From Rhinopomastus cyanomelas (lineage: Eukaryota; Chordata; Aves; Bucerotiformes; Rhinopomastidae): DNA of 64,000 nucleotides. Shown here in pieces: positions 36,881 to 49,220 of this stretch. The stretch is taken from NCBI GenBank assembly GCA_013400115.1, contig VXBP01004066.1:186001-250000 (forward strand), read 5' to 3'. The notes beneath the pieces were generated by a model, which was not told the origin of the DNA, made no database searches, and saw only the letters and a program-made list of their open reading frames with translations. A program made the position numbers and the translations under genes. The stretch's first letter is position 1; the number at the start of each line of letters is the position of its first letter.

Positions 36881-37010
36881 TGATTGAGGGCATTGATGGT
36901 CCTTTCTAACCCTGACTGATTCTATGACTTGGTCTAGGTGATCCTGCTGTGTCGGGGGATTGGACTAGATGATCTTTCGAGGTCCCTTCCAATCCCTTAT
37001 GATTCTATGA
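36881..37010 (+). mobile_element. two CR1 3' tails joined head-to-tail
   Basis: The first tail (36,881-36,927) has TTGATGGTCCTTTCTAACCC and TGATTCTATGA. The second (about 36,924-37,010) begins TGACTTGGTCTAGGTGATCC and passes GATTGGACTAGATGATCTTT to end GATTCTATGA. Both point forward and meet without spacer. Two insertions, or one into the tail of the other, would explain it. Confidence 0.85.
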
Positions 37011-40000
37011 AAAGAAAAAGACCGGAAGTTTTCACTACAAGGTACATCAAGTAAGTGTTTTGCAATGAGGTAAGGAACCCATGCAAATGTTCTTATTAAT
37101 TTTATTCCCCTCTTTATGTCTTAAGACTATTAAAATCCCCTAAAAACATGACTTCTTGATGATTGTAACCTTGTGATCACTTAAAGAATTGAAATCTGGG
37201 GCTTTTACTAAATTTGCTGCTGTGCTGATACATGAGTAGTTGTTTCAAGAGGCATCTTGGGGCCAACACTCAGTGTTTATGGGTTGAACCTCCTGGTGCT
37301 TGACCCTTTTTCCCCCCATCTTTAGTAGGAGAAAAACCCAACATAATTGTGCACAAGTGATTTAGGTAGTGGTGTGAATTTTCCTGTTATGCACTCAGCT
37401 ATGCTGGCAAGCAGAAGCGTATCTGAACCTGCTTGTCTGGAATAAAGCCACCTCTGGTGTCTTGGTGGTGGTGCTCTGGAGAGGGAGCAGAACAGGGTTT
37501 TGTTATCTGAGCAGGGGTTAGATGGGATGTGGTCTGTGTGTCCTGGCTGATAAGGTGCATTAACTTTAAATAGATTGTCGAAGGTACAGAAGTTGTTGAC
37601 TTCTTTACCACTTCTTGCTTTTTATGGGGTGATACTTGTTAAAATGGAATGCTTGTGGTCACCAACTCCTTAAGTCTGAAGATAAAAGTGGAAGCAATAG
37701 CAAATTCCAACGGGGTTATTTTCAGACTTTCGGGGCAATGAGCAAAGACACTGGGCACAAATCCGTTTCAGTTGCACTAGGAGTTCCCCTACCAGAAGCC
37801 TTCGCTCTTACAGAAAGCCATCCCTGCACAACTGCCTCTTGGCAACGTGCTCTTCAGGAGGTGTCCAGAAAGCCAGCTCCCAGTCTCTGGACCTTTCCTG
37901 ACATTCCAGTGGAAGGGGCCCTGGTAGAGCTGCCAGGCATTGGAGGAGCTGACTGTCAAGTGGGTTGTGCCAAGCATTGCCCCCTGCCAGTGCCTCACGT
38001 CATTCAGATGGCTCTGAACCCGCTGCAGCTCAAATGTTTCCACCCTGCCCAGCTCATCGTTACCTGGTTGCCAAACTGTCGCCTGTCTTAATATAGGAAG
38101 AAAGTAGTGTGATTTATGGCTCCCCAGGCGGTGTGTCCAGTAATAGGTGACTCTGTCTAATAAATGGGGGATAAACTACCACACTGGTTTCCTTCTGTAT
38201 TTGTGTGGGAGCAAAAGGTGGTGGGTTTAATGGCTTCCATTCTACACTGGAAATAGCTGTTTTTATTTTTTTTAAACAAATATTCAGTTATGGCTCCGTA
38301 GAATTGTTTCAGGCTTCGGAATTTGTTAATTATGGGACATTTTTTGTAGATGATTTTTCCTAAAAATACATTTAGCCTAGGCTCCTTTGGAGTCTCTCAT
38401 CACTAGCAAGATAATAGCAAAGCAAAGGCCACAAAACAAGGCTTAGGTGTTTCGGCTGGTTTACGTCAAGGTTGCTTTTGTAGTTTTGGATGCATTAAGG
38501 CTTACAGACAATTAATAGGATTAACCTTGGCAAAAATAAATCCAAAACTGGTTAATAAATGAGAGTTGTGGGAGTGAACTTACCTGTTAACAGTGATTTG
38601 AAAAATGAAGCTCATGGCAGAGGTCATTGTTCAGTATGCTACTTGAAGCATTTGGGGTGTCTAGGGAAGGGACATACAGGCACAGGACTACTTCAGAAAG
38701 CTGCTCCAAAACCAAGATTTCTAGAATCCAGCTCTTCAGTCTCATATTACCTCAAGGGGAAAGTTTCAGGAGTCTTGGAAAGCTCTTTCTGCTGTGACTT
38801 TGCAAAGTGTCCATGTATATGTTTGTCTAACATATTCCGTGTTCAGATCGATGTGTTCTAGAGGAGAGGCCCTAGAATGGACATGGTTGGCTACATGAGG
38901 GCACGTTGTGCAGAAGATGGTGTTTCTTGGGCTTTTAATTGACCACATAAAAGTTTATGTGGTTACCCAGGTCAAATGTGGAGATGGAACATGAGATATA
39001 CCCACAATAGATATTCCTGAAGCAATGTTACTGCTGTTGAAGCCAGAGGACCTGGTCAAATAGAGCCCTAAGTAGGATTTGTGGTGTTGCCTCACCTTGG
39101 GTGGTGTAAGGAGCATTAAGGTGTTTAAGGAGTGGGTGATAGAGCTCTGGCACAACCTGCTTGGAAGACACTCTCCCATTAGGTGTTAAGTGCTGGCTGG
39201 GAAATCAAGGTTGGAAACCTTCAGTAGGACTTCTGTAGTCTTCATAAAACCTGCCAAAATGAATGAAAATTACCTGGTCTTCAGCACAGTGTTTGTCTTC
39301 AGCTCTGTTATGTGCCAAGAAGAAGAAAGTCAGCCTTTTCCTTCAAGCAACAGCTTGCCTGGCCACTTGTACTCTAGTGAATGGATGCCAAATACTTTTC
39401 TGCCCTAGCACTACTGGTAAGGATTTCCTTCCCTCCTCTCCTGTCTGGTACTCGTGCCGGGTACTCTTTGTGGGAAGAAGCTTTCACCTTTCTAAGAATT
39501 CGATTGAGCTGAAGCTATTAAACTTTAAACTGAAAACTTTTCTCTTGGACATGGCTCTGTGGCTTTAAGGTGTCCCATAGGTGCTGAAGCCACAGTTGAC
39601 CATCCCATGGCTTCTGCCAGATGTTGTGGTCAGGAAAAGACTAGTTTTGTGAACCAGGGGGTTAAACAGCTTCAGCTATTTCTTCTGGAGAATTTAATCC
39701 GTGTCTTGGTCCGTATTTCAAGGAGTCTTAATCCTTATGCCAGGTCACCTCATCATTGGAAAAGGGAAAAGCTACTTGTACATAATCCAGCACAAACGTC
39801 AAAATAGCAATTTCCAAGACTGGTATTCTGTATCACTTTGACCTTTGAAGCTCTCAAGTGTCTAGTGTCTCTCACAGGATTTTAAGTCTGGCACCAGCTC
39901 CAGAGACACAGTTGCCCAGAAATGTTGACTTGTGCCCTAAAACAGTATTTGGCTGCAGCTTTTGGTAGCTGCCTTGGAAGTCACTTTCCAGTGGATCATT

Positions 40001-40625
40001 GCTTACTGGATTGTAGACTTCACAGACACTGGTGCCCTCCGTCGCTTGCCCCAGGTGCTGGTTTCTGGCAGTTCAGGCATTTCAAGAGAGGTTCCATTTG
40101 TAATTCTTGAGCTCCTCGCAGGGCGGTATCACCTAATTGAAGAGGCTGGGGTGTGATGAGGCTCTGAATGTTGCTTAACCTTCCTTTGCTTCTTGGGGAG
40201 AGCTAATATAGGTGAAGTTCCAGGCACAAGGGTGGGTCCTCATCTTGGACTGCACAGTCAATTGATCTAGTGGCCAACCTTGCTTTTCATCAGTTGTTAG
40301 AGGGCTCTTTCCACCCTGCTGCAGCCATAGGAGAAAATCCATCTTGGCTCCTGCCTGAGTGAGCCTGTGAACCAAACCCTGGTGTCCTAACAGCCAGTTC
40401 TGACACTCCCATGTCATGTGCAGGGTAGGAGCTGCTGCCCAGCTGCCTTGGTTAAGAATGGTGGATCAGGGCTCTCCCTAGGCTGCCCTTCTGGAGTTCA
40501 AGATAATGTCTCTGTACCTATATCACAGGCAGTGATATGCATAATATGATATTGCAGTTTTGCATAAGGAGTATTTCTGCAGGGTTATTGCCCCCCTTGG
40601 GTAATTTCAGTGGGTTCCTCAAGAC
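37011..40625. other. intergenic downstream of SOCS5, no gene recognised
   Basis: About 3.6 kb without a supported gene. The longest open frame (37,636-38,091 plus, 151 codons) has no recognisable domain and no flanking signals. No repeat family recognised. Confidence 0.5.
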
Positions 40626-40903
40626 CAGGACTCCTCAAACCCTGGCCCCCCAGGGTCTCCAATGCAGCCCACTGGTATTTACCTCCCCCTCCCTGGGGTT
40701 TGGGGGGGGCAGAAACCAAGCAGCTGCAGATGACTTCCTGCCGACTGAGCGGCCAGGCTGAGGTGGGTGGTCCCCCTGTCTCTCCCTTCCTCCCTCCAGC
40801 TCCCAGGCAGGACAAGCCAGGCAGCACAAACTATAGCCCAGCCCCCGACACTGTCTGAGGGACAGTGAACTGGCCCCCTGTTAAAAAAGTTTAAGGACTC
40901 CTG
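40626..40903. mobile_element. hAT-type MITE, 278 bp, with terminal inverted repeats
   Basis: The left end is CAGGACTCCTCAAAC. The reverse complement of the right end is CAGGAGTCCTTAAAC, so 13 of 15 positions match. The flanks carry an 8-base direct repeat, CTCAAGAC on the left (40,618-40,625) and CTCAAGAT on the right (40,904-40,911), with 7 of 8 matching. CAG...CTCAAAC ends and an 8 bp target duplication are hallmarks of hAT (Charlie-like) DNA transposons. The interior is GC-rich and codes for nothing recognisable, so it is a non-autonomous element. Confidence 0.88.
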
Positions 40904-40911
40904 CTCAAGAT

Positions 40912-43771
40912 AATGTCCATTGTGACTTGAGTCAGTAATGACTCCTAATGTCTTTGTTTTGCTGCTGCAGATGTACTGACTGGTACCACTGGTTGGGTAG
41001 GTGCTGGTGGACATTGTGTTTCAGACCTGCCTGCTCACAGATTTCTAAATCTCCATCTCCACCACAGGCTCCATTCATTGCCCTGAGTCCATGAGCCTTG
41101 TGGTCCTCAGTGTTAAACCATGGCTTTGGTTTTCTGTCAGGAGATGCCCTAATGAACAGCTGGACCAATTCCAAAGCTGAGTAATTAGAGTCTCTGCTTG
41201 AAGTTTAGTCATCTCTTTAGCCCCAGGGCTGTGTTCCTCCCTTCGTTTTGGCACTGTTTGGTGTCTGAGCTTTGTAGTCAAGTTCCCCTATGGCATCTCT
41301 GCTACTCAGATGCTGTTTTTCTCCTTCTTTCTGCAATGAATAGAAACCTTAAGGATTTGTGATCATTTCCTTTCATTTTTTTTTCCTTTTCCTTTCCTTC
41401 TCTTTTCATTCTCCTCTTCCCTGTACCAGAAGGTTTGGCTTATTTCACACTGAAATTTGTCAATTTTGGACAACAGACAGGAATGTCAGATGAAAGTGCT
41501 GGTCTCTGATCCCACCCCTGGCTCCATACCATCATCTCCCAGAGACAGAGGGTCTATATGGGTGTAACACCCCAAGGTTACAGGTGAGCAGAGTCTGCTG
41601 CTGGCTTTTTGCAGAAAGCAAAGCCCCTTCTCACTGGCCTCACCTCCCCTTCATCCTTTGGGAATACAGGTCTTTATCCCTAGTCCCCTGTTCCGTGTTC
41701 TCTAACCCAGCCAAATTTGGACAGATTTTAATAGTCAGACATTTTTACCACTAAGGGCATGTCCCTGCCAAACTCCAAAAATTCCCGTTCTGAAGCTGGA
41801 AATCCTCTTACACAGGGTTGTCTGGGTCTGTGTAGCGTGTGCCAGGCACCATGTATTCCCCCTAATATTCCTGGAAATGGCTGAAGCATGTGGCTAAAGC
41901 AGATGCTGAACCCTTTGGACTCAGATTCTCAGTGTCCTGTAAGGTTCTGTTTCTGCCCTTGGTGCCAAGGGCAGACAAGCACCATGGCAGTAAGTAGGGG
42001 AGGTGACAACAACCTCCACCAACAAACGTTGCTTTATAAGCTGCCAGCTTGAGGACACCCCTGGCTGTGTGCTCTGCACACTGTGGGGTTTGAACCTTCA
42101 TTCTAAAGAGTAACAATGGAGATCTAGAAGCATCAGTGCTGCTTCCAGCTGCCTTCAATGGCTCAAATGATCCAGACTCTTTCCTGCCCACCTTTATCCC
42201 TCCTGGGCTGGATTCTTTATTGGGATCCATAGATGTGTGTTGGAGTTCGACCCAAAGTCATTTCTATTGGCACCTTGATTCTCAGTTTCCACCCTGGAAG
42301 CCCATCTGCTGAACCCTTTGTGCCAAACAAGAGCATCCCTGGGCTGTTTCATCACAGAGTTTTAACTTTGGGGCTACCTTGAGGTACCCAACCCACTCAT
42401 GGGCTGGGCTGCCTCGGCAAAAGCAGTGTCAGAGTCATCCTCGACTACATAGAGAAAATTTAATTTTTTTTTCCTCCTTTATGTTGCCTGTTTGGTTGTT
42501 TTCTGCCAGGTTGTGATTTCATGGTAAGTTGTTCACAACCAAAGTTTGGCAGCCCAAAGTGCCCCTGCTTTGGCAGGAGAAAGGAGCTGTTCCAGAGGAG
42601 TAGAGCCCTGCTGAGAGTGTCTTGGGGCTTCTGCACACAAGGGTGGCTCAGAGGAGCCCCTTGACCCTCTGGTCTCGAGATGTAGACATTCTGGGCCGAG
42701 GGGCTGAGACATGGTCGGGGACGTGGGACACCCAAACCTAACTACTGCCCTGATGCCAGTGTGGTGTAGCAAGTTAGAAAGGAAACGTGAAGCTTGAAAT
42801 ATGTTAATTTAATTACTTAGTCTTCTTTTTTCCACCAAAATATTCAGGCTGCTCTGTCCTGAATCTGGGCTCCCGCAGAGGTGATGCTGCATCCCGGGGC
42901 CAGACATCTGATCTCTGGCCAAGTATGAGGGCGCAGACGGAGCTTTGGGAATCCTCTGCGATTCCAGCCGAAGGCGGAGCGGCCGCGAGGGGGAGCTGAG
43001 ACAGCCCCGAGAGCTGCGGAGCATCCCCGAGCAGCTCCGAGCATCCCCAGGGCAGAGTCCCTTCCCCTGCTCTGTCCTGGCTGCTCTCACTGCTTGGGAA
43101 TGCCCAGCACAACCAGTGAAGTGATGTTGCTCGACAAAAGCCCAGGAAGGCAGTTCTCATGGGAGTTCTCCTGCCCTGCAGCTGAAGCGCAGTGTCCTGG
43201 ACTCATGCCATGATAGATAGACGGTACCAAATCAGCTCTTTGAGGATGTCAGAACTTTACAAACTCGAATTTTGCTCCGGGATGGTGCTTTAGGGGAAAT
43301 TTCTCAGTTCAAAATGCCATGGAGGTCGGTAGTTTCCTTCAGCTTGGTCCTTGGTGTGTGCTGCTGCGCAGCTTTGCCTTTGGCGCATCCTGCATGGATT
43401 TCTGGCTGCACTTTTCTCGTGGCTGCTTTTAGGATAAGAAGCTGCTGAGCTAACAGTGGTCCTGCTATCATGTCTGGCATGAGCTGTGGGATGCCCCATG
43501 AGGATGTTCAGGGAGGAGACATTGCAACAGGAATAATGGTGGTGACAGCTGGTGCTTCTGCACAGCAAAGAAATGCAAAAATGGAAACCTGTAAAGAACC
43601 GGGGTGTTAGCTTATGTGCTGAGAGCTCTGCCACTGCCCACTCGCCATCACAAAAGATGTGGGACATTTCCCTGAGGTGCTTTGCTGTAGCATCACGGGA
43701 ATCTGAGTGTGCAGTCATGGGCAAAATCAAACACATTGTCATCAACAGACTTGTCCCAAGTCACCAGCAAA
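40912..43771. other. intergenic, no gene recognised
   Basis: No supported gene. A pyrimidine-rich tract lies near 41,370-41,430 and a CpG cluster at 42,925-43,065 (listed separately). Open frames around the CpG cluster on the minus strand have no domain motif. Confidence 0.5.
42925..43065. promoter_or_regulatory. small orphan CpG cluster
   Basis: About a dozen CpG dinucleotides in roughly 130 bases, including GCGGCCGC at 42,979, in a region otherwise poor in CpG. Too short for a classical CpG island. It could be a minor promoter or enhancer, or the decayed GC-rich part of a repeat. Confidence 0.35.
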
Positions 43772-44018
43772 ATGGCCTCAAGTTGTGCTGGGGGAGGGTT
43801 AGATTGGACATCAGGACAAATTTCTTCCCTGACAAGAGTGGTCAGGGGTTGGAACCGGCTGCCCAGGGGGGAGATGGAGTCGCCATCCCAGGAGCGGTTC
43901 AAAAACCATGTAGATGTGGCCCTGGGGAATGAGGTTTAGTGGCCATGATGGGGTTGAGTTGATGGTTCGACTGGATGATCTTGGAGGTCTGTTCCAAGCT
44001 TAACGACTCTGTGACTCC
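43772..44018 (+). mobile_element. CR1 3' fragment, about 250 bp
   Basis: Forward CR1 end with ATGGCCTCAAGTTGTGCTGG, GGACATCAGGACAAATTTCT, GGTTGGAACCGGCTGCCCAG, GGTTCGACTGGATGATCTTGG and a tail ACGACTCTGTGACTC. Confidence 0.9.
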
Positions 44019-45792
44019 ACAAATAACTGTGTGGGACTTGGAAGTAAAGTGCACAAGCCAATGAAGTTTTTGATGTGTTCCCTCCCTGTCTCTTTTTGAG
44101 CTTCTGCCCAGAGCCCATCTCCTAGTGTTTTAAGTAATTCCCCCTAGCTGGAGATGGCACAGAAGTCACTCAGGACAGTTACTTGGTGCTGAACATCAAA
44201 GGTGAAGCTGATAGCCAAAACAATGACCGACTTTGTTTCAGTTTAGTTTTGCAAGACTGAAACTGACAGAGTGTAATTAGGTGATGCTGACAGGAGGCCA
44301 AAGGCTTTCTGCAAACTGGGTGGGCTGTCTTTCCTCCCTAGTCCACCCCTGGCGAAGGACAGGCTTTGTAGGGTGTGAGTGCAGTGATAAAGATGTTGCA
44401 AAGCCTTTTCCTTCTGCAGCACAGCTCCAGTTGCTCTTCTGGGTGCTGTATGCAGGATCCAGCCCAGATTGGAAGCCTGAGCCACAAGCACCATTTATCC
44501 TGTTTGTTCATCCTGACCCTAGAGGGAAGCCCTCCTGAAGGACCTGGGGATGCATCAAAACAAGCAATGAAGGGGAATTCTGTGTGTGCAGGGGTACCTA
44601 AGCTCTCAGAAGAAATGACATGCTGTTGCTGGTGTGGCCACTGCATGCTGGGAGCCGTTACCCAGTATCACTCACTTTTCTCCAATGTGTGGAAACACCA
44701 GGGTATTTTCTCAATGTTTAATGTGACCTAATTGTTCACTTCCACTGTCTGGGAAGATCAGCTCTTTGGGGATGACAGTTGCTGTGAAATTGGTGCTGCT
44801 CAGAAGACTCTTCAGCAGGCTTGTGCAGGCAGGCACAAGGCACAAGCTCCTTGATTCTGCTGCATCAGCCCAGCAGAATGTTTAGTGACCTTGCATGCAG
44901 GCAACAGCTTCACGTTCTGTCTGGAAATGGCTTGTCAACGCTCCAAGGAAACATAACTTCCAATGTTTAATTTACTCTGGAACTGGGGGGACCCCAAATT
45001 TTCTCATGGTTTCTGTTCTTTTCCTGGGTGTTTTGGGGTAAAGTCACAGTCTTGTAGCTGCTGCCCACCAGGTCACTCCTTTGACCATGGCCAACCAGCT
45101 CCCCCAGGTTACCACTCTTACATCTCACTGTCACCTCCAGGGAGGGGAAAGTGCAGAGCCCCATGTAACAGAGGGCAGAGGTTCCCAAGCTATCAGCACC
45201 TCTCACCCACCCCAAACATGGGATGCAGGAGCCTCTCCATGCATTGCCCTGCTGGGACCAGGCAGTGGGTAAGTCACACAATTATCATTTGTTTTACTGT
45301 ATTAACTTGCCCAGCCATCCTGGAAAGGGCTAGAAATCCCTTCTGGAACAGACCACAGGAGTCTTTAGTGAAGGGTTCTGCTGACCTTAATTATTTATAA
45401 GCAGGAGGATCCAAGGGCAGTGCGTGCACCCTGCAGCAGCAGGAAAGCCTGTGAAGAACCTAATCAATTACTTATGGTCCTTTGGCTGGTAATGAAAAGG
45501 AAGCAGATGTTTCCCTTTATGGACTGTTTTGTATCGCTCTTAGTTAAACACAAGTGCTTCAAGGAACCTTCTGGCTGCACCAGGATTTTTATTGCTGTAT
45601 TTTTAATACTTGTGTGTGAAGTCATTGTGAGTAGCTAGATGTCCTTCTGGAATACCCTAGTATAGAGAAATTGAAGAAGGTGAAGCTGAGCACCAAAGTT
45701 CGGGAAATAATCGGAATGGAAAGGATCAAATTAAATGGTGACCTGTGTGAATTCACTGCCTTGCACTGGGCATTACAACAGTCTGTAAAAAT
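44019..45792. other. intergenic, no gene recognised
   Basis: No supported gene, RNA or repeat. Open frames up to about 145 codons (44,963-45,400) show no motif. Confidence 0.45.
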
Positions 45793-45918
45793 CATAGAGG
45801 TCTGGGGCTTAGGGGCATGGTTTAGTCGTGAGTTTGAGACAGTTGGGTTAATGGTTGGGCTTGATGAGCTTGAAGGTCTTTTGCAACCTAAAGGATTCTG
45901 AGAATTCTGTTCTGTGAA
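45793..45918 (+). mobile_element. CR1 3' tail fragment
   Basis: Forward tail with GGGGCTTAGGGGCATGGTTT, AGTCGTGAGTTTGAGACAG, TTGGGTTAATGGTTGGGC and a terminal GGATTCTGAGAATTCTG. Same subfamily as 9,787 and 16,594. Confidence 0.87.
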
Positions 45919-47269
45919 AGCTTTGCCCAACCCCAGTCCTAAGCTTTAATATTTTGGAAGCAATAGGGGTGTTTGGCAGAAAAGGGTAAATTTGTGGCCA
46001 GCTTCAGCCTGGGAGAATGGTCTTCTTAGAATCTTGCCCAGGTGGTGACCAAGAGGTCTTTGCTGGCTGAAAAGGAATATCTAACTGCAGCAGATGTGGT
46101 GTTGGGAAATTCAGCTACATCTTGATCAAGGTATAAGCAGCTGAAAGGTGGTGATTAGCATCTCACCCTTCAAACTCTACTCATGTTTTAACTATTGAGT
46201 GCTCAGCAGGGCAGGCACTAAGTGCATTATGGGGTGCAGATCTGGTGGCTGCAGCCTGCTGCCATCAGTATTAGAAGATTTACAGAGCTTCAGCTTTGCC
46301 CTCACTAAAATGAGTTAAGCTGGTGAAGAAATCTCTGACACGCTCTCCTGGAGGTCTTTGGGACCCTGGAAGTTAAACCTGTGTTTCTCTCAGCCTCCAG
46401 TACATTTTAGCAAGTAGTTTCTGACTGTCCACGTGCTGCAGTGCTGGGATTACTCAGAGCTCTGCTGAACACGGACACAAGTTTGGTTGTTTTCTTATTT
46501 TAGCTGTTGCAGCTCCTCGGGCCGTTCTGAGGTAGGTGTTGTACCCAGAGCGATGGTGCTCTGGATAATCTATTTCTGTAGGAAAAGGGACAACTTTCCT
46601 ACCTATTATGGAGCTCTTTGATGCAGAGAGCAGTTTATTTCTAGCCATGGGGGTTTTTTCTAGCCCCTTTTTTGGTGCCTCAGCCTTGTCTTGTGCTATT
46701 AGGACAGTAGTTTCCAACACCACCCACTCCTAGCCGTAGAGCAATGAGATCATTGAAGTTTTCCTTCTGTAGAGAGGTTTGCAGTTTCCAATCTTTTCTT
46801 GGTGCAGAATTCCAGGAACTGGAAATTTAGGATAAGTTCAGAGATCTTCACCAGGTAAAACTTTGTATGACAGAGCACAGCACCCAGCTTTGGAGCTGTT
46901 CAGGACCAGCACAGGGAATCCTCTCAAAGTTTGGATAATGTAACTGGATTCCCAGAAGGGATAACATTGTGTTTCTTCCTTGCTTTGACCATTTAATGTC
47001 AGTTCTTTGCCTTGCCCTGGTGTGTGTGCAGATGGTTTAAGAGTGAGCAGATGGTTTAAGACCTGTTTCAGGGATCCCCAAATTCGTTGACTGAGGTGCA
47101 ATTAAGACCAGTCAAGACTGGGCAGGTCCCCAGCGGCAGAGTTTTATTTTTCCCCAATAAATTCTTTACTGGACCCTGGAAAACCCCTCAGAGGACTTAA
47201 CAGCATTAGAAATGTGCATGTACCTAGACCAAGGGTGTTCCTGTAAAGCTAGGTCTTCTAGGAATGGCT
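45919..47269. other. intergenic, no gene recognised
   Basis: No supported gene. An 18-base period direct repeat of GCAGATGGTTTAAGA lies at 47,028-47,060. Confidence 0.45.
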
Positions 47270-47324
47270 GGGCTTGGTTGGATTTGATATGGGAGGTCTT
47301 TTCCAATCTTAATGATTCCATGAG
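47270..47324 (+). mobile_element. short CR1 3' tail
   Basis: GGGCTTGGTTGGATTTGATA, then GGGAGGTCTTTTCCAATCTT and AATGATTCCATGA: a forward CR1 end of about 55 bp. Confidence 0.75.
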
Positions 47325-47798
47325 CCCTCCTGCAACAGCCCAACACAATGTCCTCATGGCAGAGCAAATCCAAACCTCTAAGGTGGATGGACACTCCATA
47401 TTTTGGCTCTACAAAGCTTATCATGCCAATGCCCAGTGTGTTTGGACTGTTGCCTGCATTTGTGGGATCCACGTGGGACTGTGGTGCTCCCAAATCAGTC
47501 CTCTCAAGAGGGCAGCTCAGACAGGGGAGATCAGCCCTTCTAGCTCTGTGACCTTACAGAGCTCGCAGTGTTCCTTCATTGCTGCACAGGCACCCCATCT
47601 GGAAGCTGTTACTGCTTTACAAATCACCCTGTGAGTCACCTCTGAGATAACACACAGCACTGCAAGCAGAAAACTAACAAGTTCTGGAGTTTCCAGCCAT
47701 CTCACAGCTGGAGTGACCCACACAGGAGCAAAGGTGTTTCTAGAAGTACTGACCAGGGAGGGCACAAAGCTGGTCTTGTGTCCCAAAGCTGGCCAAGA

Positions 47799-48030
47799 TC
47801 ATAGAACTACAGAATCTGTTGGGTTGGGAGGGACCTCCACAGGTCATCTAGTCCAACCGCCCTACAGCAAGCAGGGACCATCTCTTACTAGAACAGATTG
47901 CCCCATCCAGCCTGACCTGGAATGGTTCCAGGGATGAGGCCTCCACCACCTCTCTAGGCAGCCTGTTTCAGGGATCCCCCACCCTCAGGTTCAAGAATGT
48001 TTTCCTGATGTCTAACCTAAATCTGGTGTG
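47799..48030 (-). mobile_element. CR1 3' fragment, about 230 bp
   Basis: Reverse CR1 end. The plus strand begins TCATAGAACTACAGAATCTG, then GGAGGGACCTCCACAGGTCA, TCTAGTCCAACCGCCCTACA, a block matching the complement of 62,690-62,810, and TTTTCCTGATGTCTAACCTA. Confidence 0.9.
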
Positions 48031-49110
48031 CCGAGACAGAGAAGAAGCAATGGGTGAAGTCAGGAGGGAGACCAAGGAGTTGGGCCATGCCAACAACCCT
48101 TGCCCAGGAAGGAAATGAACACAGTACTGAAGGGTTCAGAGTCAACTGGTACTTCATGGTGACAGAACTTGTAGTTATGACAGTCTAATATGGGATCATC
48201 ACAGGGCTGGAAGACCTACAGTGAAAAACTGGTGTGGCTGGGGTCTATGAACTCATGAGGATGCTCTGTTGGGCTTTGCTGGCAGAGGGGCTCTCGGGAC
48301 ATTTGTGGAAATGGCAGACACTGAAGCAGATACTGGTTGGTTTAGGTCTCAGCAGATGTTGCCTTCAACCTTTCCCTGGTCTGCCTTCAGTCCAGTGTGT
48401 CTTCTGGATACTCTTAAGAGAAAAATATTTGGTTCCTTGAGTTATGTGAGAACAGGAGACTGCGTGGAGGAGAGAGACCCAAGAGCAGTGGGAGCTCAGG
48501 AGCTCTAAGTGTCAGACAGTGCTGTAGACAGTTAACACTCTCTCCTGGTTTGCTTAGGTCAAGAATCACATTTATTATTACTCAGCTGCTTAAGGTCCTG
48601 CAGATGCAATGGCACCTACTGTTGTGCAGAAGGATGAAGTGGTGGTGCTGATGGGTGTGTTTGTGCTAACTGCCTGATTTTCCAGCTGCAGCAGCTGGAA
48701 AATTTAAATTGCTATTTAATTTTACATCCTCAATTTTTATCACAAGTATTGTCCAGACGCACACCAGTAGATCATGGTGCTGGGCTGGCAAGTCTAAGAC
48801 AAGTCTGCTTCACTAAGCCATGTGTTTTGTTCTGAAGCAGCTGACTCTGTACCCCAGAAAGTGACTGTTTCCTGATCCTTTGGAGACTCTGGACTCCTTT
48901 TCAGTACCTAGATAAAGTTAGGAGGCAAACCCGTTCCAAGAATTCTCCTTCTCATTTCTATGCCCAAAGAAGGGGCTGTTCCCTGCTGGCAGCCATGGAC
49001 GTCAGGCTGGGAGCTGGTACCTCACAGAGGCTCATCCTTCCTTCAGACTCATGCTCCATCTGGGTGTAGGAGGAGAACTTTCCTCCTCTGTCCATCATCA
49101 GTTGCTTGGA
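48031..49110. other. intergenic, no gene recognised
   Basis: Unique-looking sequence, no gene or repeat recognised. Confidence 0.45.
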
Positions 49111-49220
49111 AATCACAGAATTACAAGATCATTCAGGTTGGAAAAGACCCTTGAGCTCATCAAGTCCAATCATTAACCCTAGTCTACCAAGCTCACCACT
49201 AAACCGTATTGCTAAGCCGT
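49111..49220 (-). mobile_element. CR1-type 3' tail
   Basis: The plus strand reads AATCACAGAATTACAAGATC, TTCAGGTTGGAAAAGACCCT, TCATCAAGTCCAATCATTAA and CACCACTAAACCG. Same subfamily as 28,262 and 54,412, reverse orientation. Confidence 0.85.

Noticed and set aside
37636..38091. 151-codon open frame on the plus strand
   Set aside because: No domain motif, no splice or promoter signals, and composition typical of chance frames in GC-moderate intergenic DNA.
42809..43160. Overlapping minus-strand frames over the CpG cluster
   Set aside because: Three frames are open at once, which is an effect of base composition. None has a recognisable domain.
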